Positions 17,750-26,274 are shown, counted from the first letter of the stretch. The stretch is DNA of 64,000 bases from Luteimicrobium xylanilyticum (GCF_009429125.1 NZ_CP045529.1:1426001-1490000); one strand, 5' to 3'. Numbers and translations are program-made. Notes: generated by a model from the sequence alone, not told the origin.

Positions 17750-18418
17750 TCACGCCTCGGCGTCGGAGGCGCTCGTCGCGCCTGCCCGCGAGGGGGTCGC
17801 GAGCACACGAGCGGCGACGGCCTTGGCGGACTTCGAGTCGGGACCCGGCTGCGGGACGAACAGCGCTTCACGGTAGTAGCGCAGCTCGTCGATGGACTCG
17901 AGGATGTCCGCGAGGGCCCGGTGTCCGCCCTGCTTCTTGGGCGCCTGGAAGTACACGCGCGGGTACCAGCGGCGCGCGAGCTCCTTGATGGAGGACACGT
18001 CGACGATCCGGTAGTGCAGGTGCTCGACGAGCTCGGGCATGTCGCGGTCGAGGAACGTCTTGTCCGTCCCGACGGAGTTGCCGGCGAGCGGTGCCTTGTT
18101 GGGCTCGGGGACCCAGGTGCGGACGTAGTCGAGCACCCGGGCCTGCGCGTCGGCCATGGTGGTGCCGTCGGCGAGCTCGTCGAGCAGGCCGGACGACGTG
18201 TGCATGGTGCGCACGTAGTCGCCCATCTGCTCGAGGGCCTCGGCAGGCGGCGTGATGAGGACGTCGATCCCGTCGCCGAGCACGTGGAGCTCGGAGTCCG
18301 TGACGACCGCGGCGACCTCGATCAGCGCGTCGTCGGTGAGCGACAGGCCGGTCATCTCGCAGTCGATCCAGACGATCCGGTCGGTGCTGGGGCTGGGGGC
18401 GGGCGTCAGTGGGCTCAC
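17750..18418 (-). CDS. orn: Oligoribonuclease
   Basis: A 222-residue 3'-5' exonuclease of the DEDDh class that removes 2-5 nt RNA (and pGpG). RIVWIDCEMTGL (about residues 14-25) holds the first D and E; TMHTSSGLLDEL, SVGTDKTFLDRDMPEL and YRIVDVSSIKELARRWYP follow, with HRALADILESIDELRYYR carrying the catalytic His and last Asp. The C-terminus is about 25 residues longer than E. coli Orn. I place the start at the GTG six bases after TACCCT; the frame is open further upstream without support. Confidence 0.94.
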   Translation of the reverse strand: MSPLTPAPSPSTDRIVWIDCEMTGLSLTDDALIEVAAVVTDSELHVLGDGIDVLITPPAEALEQMGDYVRTMHTSSGLLDELADGTTMADAQARVLDYVRTWVPEPNKAPLAGNSVGTDKTFLDRDMPELVEHLHYRIVDVSSIKELARRWYPRVYFQAPKKQGGHRALADILESIDELRYYREALFVPQPGPDSKSAKAVAARVLATPSRAGATSASDAEA

Positions 18419-18424
18419 GACCAC

Positions 18425-18430
18425 AGGGTA
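18425..18430 (-). promoter_or_regulatory. -10 box of leaderless orn
   Basis: TACCCT on the reverse strand, six bases before GTG. Confidence 0.6.
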
Positions 18431-18476
18431 CGTGCCGCGGCCGACGGTGTGCTGTCCGTCACCGCCCCCGGACAGG

Positions 18477-18526
18477 CGAGTGCCCCGCCGCTCCGGCCGG
18501 GTGGGCCGGTGCCGACGGGGCACTCG
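18477..18526 (-). terminator. Hairpin after the small basic-peptide gene
   Basis: Perfect 11-bp arms CGAGTGCCCCG/CGGGGCACTCG with an inner GGCCGG-rich stem, 67 bases after the stop of the 47-residue gene and ahead of orn. Confidence 0.5.
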
Positions 18527-18592
18527 GGATGGTGCGGGCTGCGACGGGACCGTCGCCGGTTCTGCTCCGGTGCGGGCTCCCGCTGACGCGTG

Positions 18593-18736
18593 TCATGCGG
18601 CCCTGCGGTGCGGCACGCGGGTGCGTGCCGGGACGCGGGAGGTGACGAAACGCATGGCCTCGCGGCGTCGCGTCGCCTCCTCGAGCCTCTCTCTCCTGGC
18701 GATGTCCGCGGCGCGGAACATCATCTCGGGATGCAT
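18593..18736 (-). CDS. Small basic helical protein
   Basis: A 47-residue peptide starting MHPEMMFRAADIARRERLEE, with 14 Arg and no Cys. Actinobacteria carry many short proteins that begin M-x-P-E-x-x-x-R and continue as an Arg/Glu helix; this fits that group, whose role is unknown. AGGGAGAACACG gives a good ribosome site directly ahead of the ATG, and a hairpin follows the stop. Single-gene unit. Confidence 0.65.
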   Translation of the reverse strand: MHPEMMFRAADIARRERLEEATRRREAMRFVTSRVPARTRVPHRRAA

Positions 18737-18910
18737 CGTGTTCTCCCTGCTGTGCGTGTGACGTGCGAGCCGGCCGGGCTGATCAGACCTGGTCACGTGC
18801 TGCGGGCGACCGCAACGTGCTCGTGGTACCTCACCGCGGTGATGGCTCAAGCCTCCCAGCAGGGTGTGACACAGCGCACTCTCTTTTCGGCACGCTCTCG
18901 TCGGCACCCG

Positions 18911-18916
18911 TAGGGT
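18911..18916 (+). promoter_or_regulatory. -10 box of leaderless PAP2 gene
   Basis: TAGGGT, six bases, then ATG. Confidence 0.6.
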
Positions 18917-18922
18917 GCGGGC

Positions 18923-19573
18923 ATGGGGGAGCCTCGCGGGACGGCGCGCCGCGCCTGGCTGCTGTCGGCGGCAGCCGTCGTCGTGTTCGTGGCGGTGCTC
19001 GTGCAGGTGGCCACGGGCACGGGGCTCGCGCACGCCGACGAGCCGGTGCTCGCGTGGTTCGTGGCGCACCGGACGGCGGCGGTCACGTCCGTGATGACGG
19101 CCGTCTCGACGATCTTCGGCTCGACCGTCCTCCCGCTGGCGGTCGCGGTGGGCTGCGCCGCGTGGTGGTGGCGCACGGGACGCGGGTGGCGACCCGTGCT
19201 GCTGGCCGCTGCGATGGTCGTGCAGCTCGTCTGCTCGCTGGTCCTCAAGGCGGCGGTCGCGCGGCCCCGGCCGCCCGACCTCTCGCAGAGCGTGCCCGGC
19301 TCGGTGGTCACCCACTCGTTCCCCTCGGGCCACACGATGGGTGCCGCGACCCTGGTGACGGCCCTGGTCTGCCTGCTCGGCGTCGCCCAGGGAAGGTCTG
19401 CGACGTGGTGGTGGGTGGCGTCGTCGGGCGCGGTGGTGGTGACGGCGCTCGTCGCGCTGAGCCGGCTGTACCTCGGGTACCACTTCCTCACGGACGTGGT
19501 CGCGGGGGCCGCGCTCGGGTTCGCCGTCGGGGTGCTGGTGCTCGTCCCGCGACGCCCGGCCGGGGCGGGCTGA
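18923..19573 (+). CDS. PAP2-superfamily membrane phosphatase
   Basis: A 216-residue membrane enzyme of the phosphatidic-acid/undecaprenyl-pyrophosphate phosphatase superfamily. The three motifs are KAAVARPRPPD, HSFPSGHTMGAA (catalytic-site PSGH) and SRLYLGYHFLTDVVAG with the nucleophilic His. About five hydrophobic spans surround them (LLSAAAVVVFVAVLVQVA first). Likely roles are lipid-carrier recycling or phospholipid turnover at the outer face of the membrane; motifs alone do not choose. Convergent with bioN, with only six bases between stops. Confidence 0.92.
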   Translation: MGEPRGTARRAWLLSAAAVVVFVAVLVQVATGTGLAHADEPVLAWFVAHRTAAVTSVMTAVSTIFGSTVLPLAVAVGCAAWWWRTGRGWRPVLLAAAMVVQLVCSLVLKAAVARPRPPDLSQSVPGSVVTHSFPSGHTMGAATLVTALVCLLGVAQGRSATWWWVASSGAVVVTALVALSRLYLGYHFLTDVVAGAALGFAVGVLVLVPRRPAGAG

Positions 19574-19579
19574 CGGCTG

Positions 19580-20203
19580 TCAGTCGTCGACGCCGCGCGC
19601 CCGCAGGGCGTCGCCGAGCGCGTCGGCCCGTCGCAGGGTCCCGACGACGAGCGGCACGGCGAACGCCCGGAGGTCCCGCTCGCGCCCCCGGGCGCGCTGG
19701 GCGTCGCGGACGTCGTCGGCGAGCGCCGCGAGCACGGGCACGGAGCGGATCGCGAGCGCGAGGACGAGCGCGACCCGCTCGGGCCGGACCCCCACGACCC
19801 GCAGGGGCCGGGCGCCGCGCTCGATCGCGGTGAGCACGTCGGTGGTGCGGGTCGTCAGCACGACGAGCGCCGCGAGCGCGACGAGCAGCACGAGCCGCGC
19901 GCTCAGCACCGCCGCGCGCGCCGGGCCGTGCGCCCACCACTGGAGCGCGAGGACCGCGGGCACGAGCCAGACGAGGGGCCGGAGCTGCACGAGGAGCGCC
20001 CGGGCGCCGACCCGGGACGCGGCGGCGACGGCGACGACGAGGACCGCGAGCGTCCCGACGCCCCACCAGGAGCGGACCAGCAGCACGGCGACCGAGACGA
20101 CGGCGAGCGCGACGAGCTTGAGCCCGGCGGGGGCGCGGTGGATCGCCGAGTCCCGTGGCACGTACGCGCCGAGGAGCCCGGCGCCCGACCGGAAGCGGCT
20201 CAT
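19580..20203 (-). CDS. bioN: ECF transporter T component (BioN-type)
   Basis: A 207-residue membrane protein coupling the ATPase to the substrate-binding subunit. Hydrophobic spans in the first half are followed by cytoplasmic coupling helices; the RARGRERDLRAFAVPLVVGTLRRADALGDALRARGV segment holds the two A-R-G type motifs that contact the ATPases. Shorter than EcfT of group II transporters, as for BioN. Its start overlaps the stop of the ATPase gene, and bioY-bioM-bioN form one unit. Confidence 0.88.
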   Translation of the reverse strand: MSRFRSGAGLLGAYVPRDSAIHRAPAGLKLVALAVVSVAVLLVRSWWGVGTLAVLVVAVAAASRVGARALLVQLRPLVWLVPAVLALQWWAHGPARAAVLSARLVLLVALAALVVLTTRTTDVLTAIERGARPLRVVGVRPERVALVLALAIRSVPVLAALADDVRDAQRARGRERDLRAFAVPLVVGTLRRADALGDALRARGVDD

Positions 20204-20895
20204 CCCGCCCCCATGAGCCGGCGGTAGAACGCCAGGGCCGGAGCAGGCTCGTCGTCGGCGACGACCCGGCCGTCGTCGACCACGAGGACGCGGTCGTAGC
20301 CGTCGAGCAGGTCGAGGTCGTGCGTGACGACGACGACCTGCTGGTCCACGGAGCGCAGGAGCCGCCCGACGGCCCGGGCGTTGCGCAGGTCGAGGAGCGT
20401 GGTCGGCTCGTCGGCCACGAGCAGGCGCGGGTTCGTGACGAGGACGGACGTGATCGCGAGGAGCTGCTTCTGGCCCCCCGAGAGCAGGTGCGCGGGGTGG
20501 TCCGCATGGTCGGCGAGCCCGCGCTCGGCGAGGGCGGCGTGCACGACGGCGGCCCGCTCGGCGGCGGGCAGGCCGGGCTCGCCGCGGCGGGGGCGCAGCG
20601 AGTAGGCGACGTCCTCGGCGACGGTCGGCATGACGATCTGGGCGTCCGGGTCGGTGAACACGAAGCCCACGCGCCGGCGGACCGCGGCACCCTGCGAGCG
20701 GGTGTCGAGCCCGTCGACGACGACGTCGCCGCGGGTCGGGACGACGAGCCCGTTGAGGAGCCGGGCGAGGGTCGACTTGCCCGAGCCGTTCGCGCCGACG
20801 ACGCCGATCCGGTGCTCGGTGAGCTCGAGGTCGATCCCGCGCAGCACGTCGCGCTCGCCGAGGCGGACGTGCACGTGGTCGAGCGCGATCCTCAC
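20200..20895 (-). CDS. bioM: ECF transporter ATPase (BioM-type)
   Basis: A 231-residue ABC ATPase for biotin uptake. Walker A VGANGSGKSTLARLL (about residues 34-48), Q-loop FTDPDAQIVMPTV, signature HLLSGGQKQLLAI, Walker B RLLVADEPTTLLDL and the H-loop VVVTHDLDLL are complete. The GTG at 20895 overlaps the bioY stop by four bases; longer frames upstream run through bioY and are rejected. It acts with BioN and BioY at the membrane. Confidence 0.93.
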   Translation of the reverse strand: MRIALDHVHVRLGERDVLRGIDLELTEHRIGVVGANGSGKSTLARLLNGLVVPTRGDVVVDGLDTRSQGAAVRRRVGFVFTDPDAQIVMPTVAEDVAYSLRPRRGEPGLPAAERAAVVHAALAERGLADHADHPAHLLSGGQKQLLAITSVLVTNPRLLVADEPTTLLDLRNARAVGRLLRSVDQQVVVVTHDLDLLDGYDRVLVVDDGRVVADDEPAPALAFYRRLMGAG

Positions 20896-21527
20896 CGGCG
20901 CCGGGCGGCCGGGCCTGCCGGCGGGTACGCGCGCACGACGGCGGCCACGACGAGCGCGGTGAGGACGGCCTTGAGCAGGTCGCCGGGCAGGAAGACCCAC
21001 GACCCGGTGATCGCGGTGGACAGCGGGATCCCGGCGACTGCCGCGGAGACGGGGATGCCGACGGCGTAGATCACGGCGACGCCGCCGACGAGCGCGGCGC
21101 CGAGGACCTTCGGCGCGGTGACGCGGCCACGGATCCGGTCGACGAGCCACCCGGTCGCCGCCGCGCCGAGGACGAACCCGTAGAGGTAGCCCGCGGTCGG
21201 ACCCACGAACGGCTCGACGCCGCCCGTGCCGCCGGCGAGCACCGGCAGCCCGGCGAGCGCGAGGAGCAGGTAGGTCACGGCGGCCAGGGCGCCGCGCCAC
21301 CAGCCGAGGAGCGCACCGGCGAGCATGACGCCGAGCGTCTGCAGGGTGATCGGCGCGAGAGCCGAGCCGACCGAGATCGCCGGGGTCAGCGCGAGCACGC
21401 AGATCAGGGCCGCGAACGAGGCGATGCGGGCGGCGTCGGGCGCCGTCACGGTGAACCGCCGACGTGCGGACGGGGCCGAGGGGTCGGGCGTGGCGTCCGT
21501 GGTCGTGACGGGCTCGGTGGCGCTCAT
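20892..21527 (-). CDS. bioY: Biotin ECF transporter S component
   Basis: A 211-residue membrane protein that binds biotin. A polar N-terminal tail of about 40 residues precedes six spans: ASFAALICVLALTPAIS, PITLQTLGVMLAGALLG (the conserved substrate-side motif of BioY), YLLLALAGLPVLAGGTGGVEPFVGPTAGYLYGF (G-G-x-x-x-F-x-x-P-T-A-G-Y-L, diagnostic) and GSWVFLPGDLLKAVLTALV at the end. AGGGAG stands before the ATG at 21527. First gene of bioYMN; a palindrome upstream may regulate it. Confidence 0.94.
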   Translation of the reverse strand: MSATEPVTTTDATPDPSAPSARRRFTVTAPDAARIASFAALICVLALTPAISVGSALAPITLQTLGVMLAGALLGWWRGALAAVTYLLLALAGLPVLAGGTGGVEPFVGPTAGYLYGFVLGAAATGWLVDRIRGRVTAPKVLGAALVGGVAVIYAVGIPVSAAVAGIPLSTAITGSWVFLPGDLLKAVLTALVVAAVVRAYPPAGPAARRR

Positions 21528-21920
21528 GGGTCTCCCTGGCTCGCGGTCGGTTGGTGCGTCGTCGACAACTGTCTCGCACCGTCCGCCACGGGGGGAGCGC
21601 AGTTGACGTGCGAGTTCGGGGCCGGTCGTTGGTGGGTGTCGACAAGGCGTTGTCGACATCCCACGAACGACCGGGCGCGACCCTCACGGTGTCCGGGACC
21701 GCCACGCGCGCGAGCGCGGCGGTGGCGCCTGCTCGGGGCCGGTCCACGGAACGGGTCGGGGTGCCACGGGTTCGTCTCGCCGCCGATGAGCCCGCCGGAC
21801 CGGTCGTAGCCCGTGGACGACGGCCGCTCCGGCTGCCGCCGCTCGCGACGTCCTCGTCGGGGACGTCGTGGTCCCTGCTCGTCCAGAAGGTCGAGCGTCC
21901 GCGACCACTTTGGGCGGGCT
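21528..21920. other. Intergenic region between bioY and the FGE gene
   Basis: About 400 bases between divergent genes, longer than usual in this window. It holds the bioY ribosome site, a GTCGACAA half-site at 21561-21568 and the full inverted repeat at 21637-21658. From 21660 to 21920 I see no gene, hairpin or repeat I can support; open frames here are chance extensions of bioY and FGE. Confidence 0.5.
21637..21658. promoter_or_regulatory. Perfect inverted repeat upstream of bioY
   Basis: Arms TGTCGACAA and TTGTCGACA separated by GGCG, 110 bases before the bioY start. A further GTCGACAA at 21561-21568 lies only 34 bases before the start. Shape and placing suggest the operator of a dimeric regulator of biotin uptake; I do not recognise the motif. 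Confidence 0.5.
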
Positions 21921-21923
21921 TCC

Positions 21924-21929
21924 TATGCT
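21924..21929 (+). promoter_or_regulatory. -10 box of leaderless FGE gene
   Basis: TATGCT, six bases, then GTG. Confidence 0.6.
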
Positions 21930-21935
21930 GGCGGG

Positions 21936-22823
21936 GTGGACCTCACCGAGCTCGTGACTCTGCCGGGCGGGACGTTCCGGATGGGCTCCGACCGGCACTA
22001 TCCCGAAGAGCGGCCCGCGCACGAGCGGGAAGTCGAGGGGTTCGCGATCGAGCGTCACCCCGTGACCGTCCGTCAGTTCGCGGAGTTCGTGGCGGCGACC
22101 GGGTACGTGACGGTGGCCGAGCGCGAGCTCGATCCGGGGGACTTCCCCGGCGCGGACCCCGCGGACCTGGTCCCGGGCGCCCTCGTCTTCACCCCCACCG
22201 ACGGGCCGGTGGACCTCGGGGACTGGCGGCGATGGTGGCGCTGGGAACCCGGTGCGTGCTGGCGTCGCCCGCACGGTCCGGGCTCGGACGCCCTCGACAC
22301 GCCCGACCACCCGGTCGTCCAGGTCGCCTACGCCGACGCGGCCGCCTACGCGGACTGGGCCGGCCGCCGTCTGCCGAGCGAGGCCGAGTGGGAGTACGCC
22401 GCGCGCGGCGGGCTCGACGGGGCCGAGTACGCGTGGGGCGACGAGCGCACGCCCGACGGCGCGGTGCTCGCGAACACCTGGCTGGGTGCCTTCCCGTACC
22501 GCAACGAGGGTTGGGGCGGGACCTCGCCGGTCGGCAGCTACCCGGCCAACGGGTACGGCCTGGTGGACCTGATCGGCAACGTCTGGGAGTGGACGTCCGA
22601 CCTCTTCGCGCCACGCCACTTCCCGCCCGGTTCCCGGGCGCCGGAGCCGGGCGGCCGGGCGGGTCTGCTCGCGCCGACGACCTCACCGCGGGTCGCGCGG
22701 GCGACCAAGGGCGGGTCGCACCTGTGTGCGCCCGAGTACTGCCGCCGGTACCGGCCCGCGGCTCGGTCGCCTCAGTCCGACGACTCCGCGACCTCCCACC
22801 TCGGCTTCCGCTGCGCGAGATGA
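21936..22823 (+). CDS. Formylglycine-generating enzyme (sulfatase modifying factor)
   Basis: A 295-residue aerobic copper enzyme that oxidises the Cys of CxPxR in sulfatases to formylglycine. This is a true FGE, not just the wider domain family: the copper-binding cysteine pair is at Cys264 and Cys269 in SHLCAPEYCRRYRPAAR, the same spacing as in Streptomyces coelicolor FGE. RMGSD, the LPSEAEWEYAARGG core, and GNVWEWTSD with the closing SHLGFRCAR are complete. The GTG is fixed by the promoter. No sulfatase lies in the window, so the client is elsewhere. Confidence 0.93.
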   Translation: MDLTELVTLPGGTFRMGSDRHYPEERPAHEREVEGFAIERHPVTVRQFAEFVAATGYVTVAERELDPGDFPGADPADLVPGALVFTPTDGPVDLGDWRRWWRWEPGACWRRPHGPGSDALDTPDHPVVQVAYADAAAYADWAGRRLPSEAEWEYAARGGLDGAEYAWGDERTPDGAVLANTWLGAFPYRNEGWGGTSPVGSYPANGYGLVDLIGNVWEWTSDLFAPRHFPPGSRAPEPGGRAGLLAPTTSPRVARATKGGSHLCAPEYCRRYRPAARSPQSDDSATSHLGFRCAR

Positions 22824-22832
22824 GGGTCGTCG

Positions 22833-22905
<73 letters not shown>

Positions 22906-22975
22906 GCGCGCCCATCGTAGTCACCCGGCACGCTCCGGCGCGGCGCGGTTTGCGCTGGCGCGGTGAGCAGCAAAG

Positions 22976-24736
22976 ATGATGGACGTGACCCAGCGACCAC
23001 CGTCAGGCGCCGACCGGGGCGCGCCGGAGGCCGCCGAGGCGTTCACGCCCACGCTCTACGACGTCGTGCGCGACCTGCGTCGCGACGTGGCGGCGGTGCG
23101 CCTGCCGCTCGACCTGCCCGGGCGCGACGACGCCCTCGGCTCCCGCGAGCGCCTGCTCGGCCAGCTCGACCAGCACCTGCTGCCGCGGCTCAAGGAGCTG
23201 AGCGCACCGGCGGTCGTCGTGGTGGCGGGCTCGACGGGCGCCGGCAAGTCGACGCTGTACAACTCGGTGCTGGGCGCGGAGGTCTCGCCGGCGGGGGTCC
23301 TGCGCCCGACGACGCGCGAGCCCGTCTACGCGCACCACCCGGCGGACGCGGAGGTGGTGCCGGCCCAGGCGCCGGCCACGACGCAGTCGCGCGTCGCGGT
23401 GAGCGAGGCGGTGCCGCGGGGCATCGCGCTGCTCGATGCGCCGGACCTCGACTCCCTGGAGGAGTCGAACCGCGACACCGCCCGGCTGCTGCTCGAGGGC
23501 GCCGACCTGTGGCTGTTCGTCACGACGGCGGCCCGGTACGGGGACGCGCTGCCGTGGCAGACGCTCGAGCTCGCCACCGAGCGCGGGGCGAGCGTCGCGA
23601 TGGTCCTCAACCGGGTGCCGCGCGACACGCTCCCGACGATCCGCACGGACCTCATGGCGCGGCTCCGCGAGCACGGCATGGAGTCGACGCCCCTGTTCGT
23701 CGTGCCGGACCTGGGCCCGCACGAGGGCCTGCTCGACGACGCGGTCGTCGCACCCGTGCGCCGCTGGCTCACGTTGCTCGCGGGCCGGGAGCGTTCGCGG
23801 TCGGTCGTCGTGCGCACGCTCCAGGGCTCGCTCGACGCGCTGCCCGCCTGGGTGGCACGGCTGGCGGAGGCGGTCGAGGCGCAGGTCGCGGCCGGGGCCG
23901 AGATCCGCTCGGCGGTCCGTGCGGGCCTGCCCGAGGTGAGGTCCGCCGCTCGGAGCGGGGTCCTCGCGGGCGGCGTCGCGCACGGCTCGGTGGCGTCGGG
24001 CTGGGCGCAGCTCGCGCACGCCAGGGTCGATGCCGTGAAGGTCAAGGACGGCGTCGCCCGCTCCACCAAACGGGCCGGGCGCAAGCGCGAGGCGGCGATC
24101 GAGCCCGTGCTCGCCGACCTGCTGGCGTCCGTCGGGCACACCTGGGAGAGCACCGCCGACGCGGCGGACACCGCCCTGCAGGCCGCGCTCACCGGGGACG
24201 GTGCCCCCGCGGGCGGCCCGGACGTCGCGCCCCTCGTCAGCGAGAGCGCTGCGGATCGTCCGGCTCAGGCCCGCGCGGTGGCGAGCGCGTGGGAGGACGA
24301 GGCCCGGTCCGCCGTCCGGGCGCTCACGGGAACACGGGCCGAGGCTGCTCGGCAGGCGTACGGGGAGCGGGGCCTCGCGGCGCTCCTCCTGCTCGGGGCC
24401 GCGGGCCTCGACGACGCCGCCCGGGCGGCCTCGCGGGTCGTCGCTGACGACGCGGGCACGATCGTGGAGACGCTCCGGACCTCGCTCGCCGACCGGGTGG
24501 CTGCGGTCCCCGACGCCGTGGCCGAGGGTGTGCTCGCGCGCGTCGACGGCCGGGCCTTCGCCGACGACGCGGCCTCCGGGCTCCGGTTGCGCCGGGCCGA
24601 GCTCGTGCGGCAGACCCGCCACGCCCGCGCGATGCGCGGTGGCGGCGCACGGACGCCGTCCGGACCGGCCGCCGTCGGGCGGGGGACGGGGCGCGAGGCC
24701 GGCGAAGCCACGCACGGGAAGGAAGGAGCGGCATGA
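22976..24736 (+). CDS. Dynamin-like/TRAFAC GTPase, pair A member 1
   Basis: A 586-residue P-loop GTPase. G1 is GSTGAGKST at about residues 85-93, the switch region reads VLRPTTREPV, G3 is LLDAPDLDS, and at G4 MVLNRVP replaces NKxD. LWLFVTTAARYGDALPWQ after G3 is shared with the gene at 28846. The C-terminal half is helical and Ala rich with one weak hydrophobic stretch (GLAALLLLGAAGL). ATG at 22976 or 22979, or GTG at 22985 (seven bases after AAAGAT), could be the start. Its stop overlaps the partner gene (ATGA). It probably works as a complex with the partner at the membrane; the role is unknown. Confidence 0.82.
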   Translation: MMDVTQRPPSGADRGAPEAAEAFTPTLYDVVRDLRRDVAAVRLPLDLPGRDDALGSRERLLGQLDQHLLPRLKELSAPAVVVVAGSTGAGKSTLYNSVLGAEVSPAGVLRPTTREPVYAHHPADAEVVPAQAPATTQSRVAVSEAVPRGIALLDAPDLDSLEESNRDTARLLLEGADLWLFVTTAARYGDALPWQTLELATERGASVAMVLNRVPRDTLPTIRTDLMARLREHGMESTPLFVVPDLGPHEGLLDDAVVAPVRRWLTLLAGRERSRSVVVRTLQGSLDALPAWVARLAEAVEAQVAAGAEIRSAVRAGLPEVRSAARSGVLAGGVAHGSVASGWAQLAHARVDAVKVKDGVARSTKRAGRKREAAIEPVLADLLASVGHTWESTADAADTALQAALTGDGAPAGGPDVAPLVSESAADRPAQARAVASAWEDEARSAVRALTGTRAEAARQAYGERGLAALLLLGAAGLDDAARAASRVVADDAGTIVETLRTSLADRVAAVPDAVAEGVLARVDGRAFADDAASGLRLRRAELVRQTRHARAMRGGGARTPSGPAAVGRGTGREAGEATHGKEGAA

Positions 24737-26274
24737 CCGACGACGCTCGCCTGCGCGCGCGCACCGACGACCTCGAGAACGCGCTGCGGATCGCGCACGA
24801 CCGGGTCGACCCCGACGTGGTGTCCGACGTGGAGACCGCGGTCGGCTCGGTGCGCGAACGGCTCGCGCTCGGCGTCGACCACACGGTCGTGGCGCTCGCC
24901 GGGGGGACCGGCTCGGGCAAGTCGAGCCTGTTCAACGCGATCTCGCGGCTCACGTTCGCGGACGTCGGGGTCAGGCGTCCGACGACGGCCGAGGTCACGG
25001 CCTGCTCCTGGAGCGACGACGCCGAGCCGCTGCTCGACTGGGTCGGCGTGAGCCGGGAGCGCCGGATCACGCGCGAGTCGCTGCTCGACGGCGACGCCGA
25101 GGAAGGGCTGCGGGGCCTCGTGCTCCTGGACCTGCCCGACCACGACTCGATCCAGCCCGCCCACCGGCAGGTCGTCGACCGGGTCCTGCCGCTCGTGGAC
25201 CTGCTCGTGTGGGTCGTGGACCCGCAGAAGTACGCCGACGACGCCCTGCACTCGGGCTACCTGCGCGAGTCCGTGGGCATGGAGGCGTCCATGGTCGTCG
25301 TGGTGAACCAGGTCGACACGATCCCCGAGGGGCGACGCGAGTCCCTGCTCGCCGACGTCGGCCGGCTGCTCGTCGAGGACGGCCTCCACGACGTCCCGGT
25401 CCTGGGTGTCTCGGCGCGGACGGGCGAGGGGGTGGGCGAGCTGCGGGACGTGCTCGAGCAGGCGGTCGCCCGGCGCTCCGTGGCCGCAGGCCGGGCCGCG
25501 GCCGAGCTGGACCGCGCCGGCCGCGTCCTGCTCGACTCGACGCCGCCCGGTGCGCCCTGGGACGCCGACGCCGCCCTGCACGAGGAGGTCGGCGCCCTGG
25601 TGCAGGCCGTCGGCCTCGACGGGGTCGGCGCGCAGGTGCAGAGCGTGATCCGGCGCGGCTACGGCCGGCCGGAGTTCGGGGAGATCCAGACCGACGCGGT
25701 CGCGGGCTCGCGGTCGCGGTGGCTGGCCCGGGCCGGCAAGGGGCTGCGGCGCGGGTGGGCGGACGCGCTCGCGTCCGGTCTCGCGACACCGAGCGAGATC
25801 GTCCTCGCCTGCCGGCGTGAGCTCGAGACCATCCCGCTCGACACCCGTGGCCCGTCGTCGGCACGGCCGCTGCGGCGCACGGCGCTCGTCCTGCTCGTCG
25901 TGGCGGTCCTGGCCGGCGTGGTCGCGATCCTCGCGAGCCTGCACGTGATCGACGTCGGGGAGCCGTTCGGCGAGGTGTTCGCGTTCGTCGCGGTGGGGGC
26001 GATCGTGGTCGCGCTCGCCCTGTTCCTCGTCGCGTGGCGCACCCGCCGGACCCTCGCCCGACGACGCCGCGAGGCCGTCGTGCGGTCCGGCCGGATGGCG
26101 CTCGAGCGCGTCGTGCGGGGCGGGCTGCTCGCACCGACGGAACGCATCCTCGGGCAGCGCGACGAGGTGCGCCGGCTCGCCGGGCTCGCGCAGGATGCTT
26201 CGCGCGGAGCCCCGCTCACCGCGGCTCGAGGACTACCCACAGTTGCCGCCGAAGCCGAGCCGTCCACACCCTGA
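24733..26274 (+). CDS. Membrane GTPase (YfjP-like), pair A member 2
   Basis: A 513-residue GTPase with G1 AGGTGSGKSSLFNA (about residues 56-69), RRPTTAEVTAC as switch I, G3 LLDLPDHDS, G4 VVNQVD and G5 GVSARTG; VWVVDPQKYADDALH is a family signature. Two membrane spans follow at about residues 378-402 (LVLLVVAVLAGVVAILASL) and 417-438 (FAFVAVGAIVVALALFLVAW), with a basic cytoplasmic tail. Four-base overlap with member 1 shows co-translation. The layout (two unlike GTPases, one with spans) recalls actinobacterial dynamin-like pairs; equivalence to any named pair is inference. Confidence 0.85.
   Translation: MTDDARLRARTDDLENALRIAHDRVDPDVVSDVETAVGSVRERLALGVDHTVVALAGGTGSGKSSLFNAISRLTFADVGVRRPTTAEVTACSWSDDAEPLLDWVGVSRERRITRESLLDGDAEEGLRGLVLLDLPDHDSIQPAHRQVVDRVLPLVDLLVWVVDPQKYADDALHSGYLRESVGMEASMVVVVNQVDTIPEGRRESLLADVGRLLVEDGLHDVPVLGVSARTGEGVGELRDVLEQAVARRSVAAGRAAAELDRAGRVLLDSTPPGAPWDADAALHEEVGALVQAVGLDGVGAQVQSVIRRGYGRPEFGEIQTDAVAGSRSRWLARAGKGLRRGWADALASGLATPSEIVLACRRELETIPLDTRGPSSARPLRRTALVLLVVAVLAGVVAILASLHVIDVGEPFGEVFAFVAVGAIVVALALFLVAWRTRRTLARRRREAVVRSGRMALERVVRGGLLAPTERILGQRDEVRRLAGLAQDASRGAPLTAARGLPTVAAEAEPSTP

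Noticed and set aside
21637-21658. SOS box reading of the palindrome upstream of bioY
   Set aside because: Actinobacterial LexA sites have CGAAC/GTTCG arms; TGTCGACAA arms do not fit, and neither neighbour is a repair gene.
22107-22823. Possible ergothioneine-pathway (EgtB-like) assignment for the FGE-domain gene
   Set aside because: EgtB lacks the Cys pair and has a DinB domain; this protein has both copper cysteines and no DinB part.
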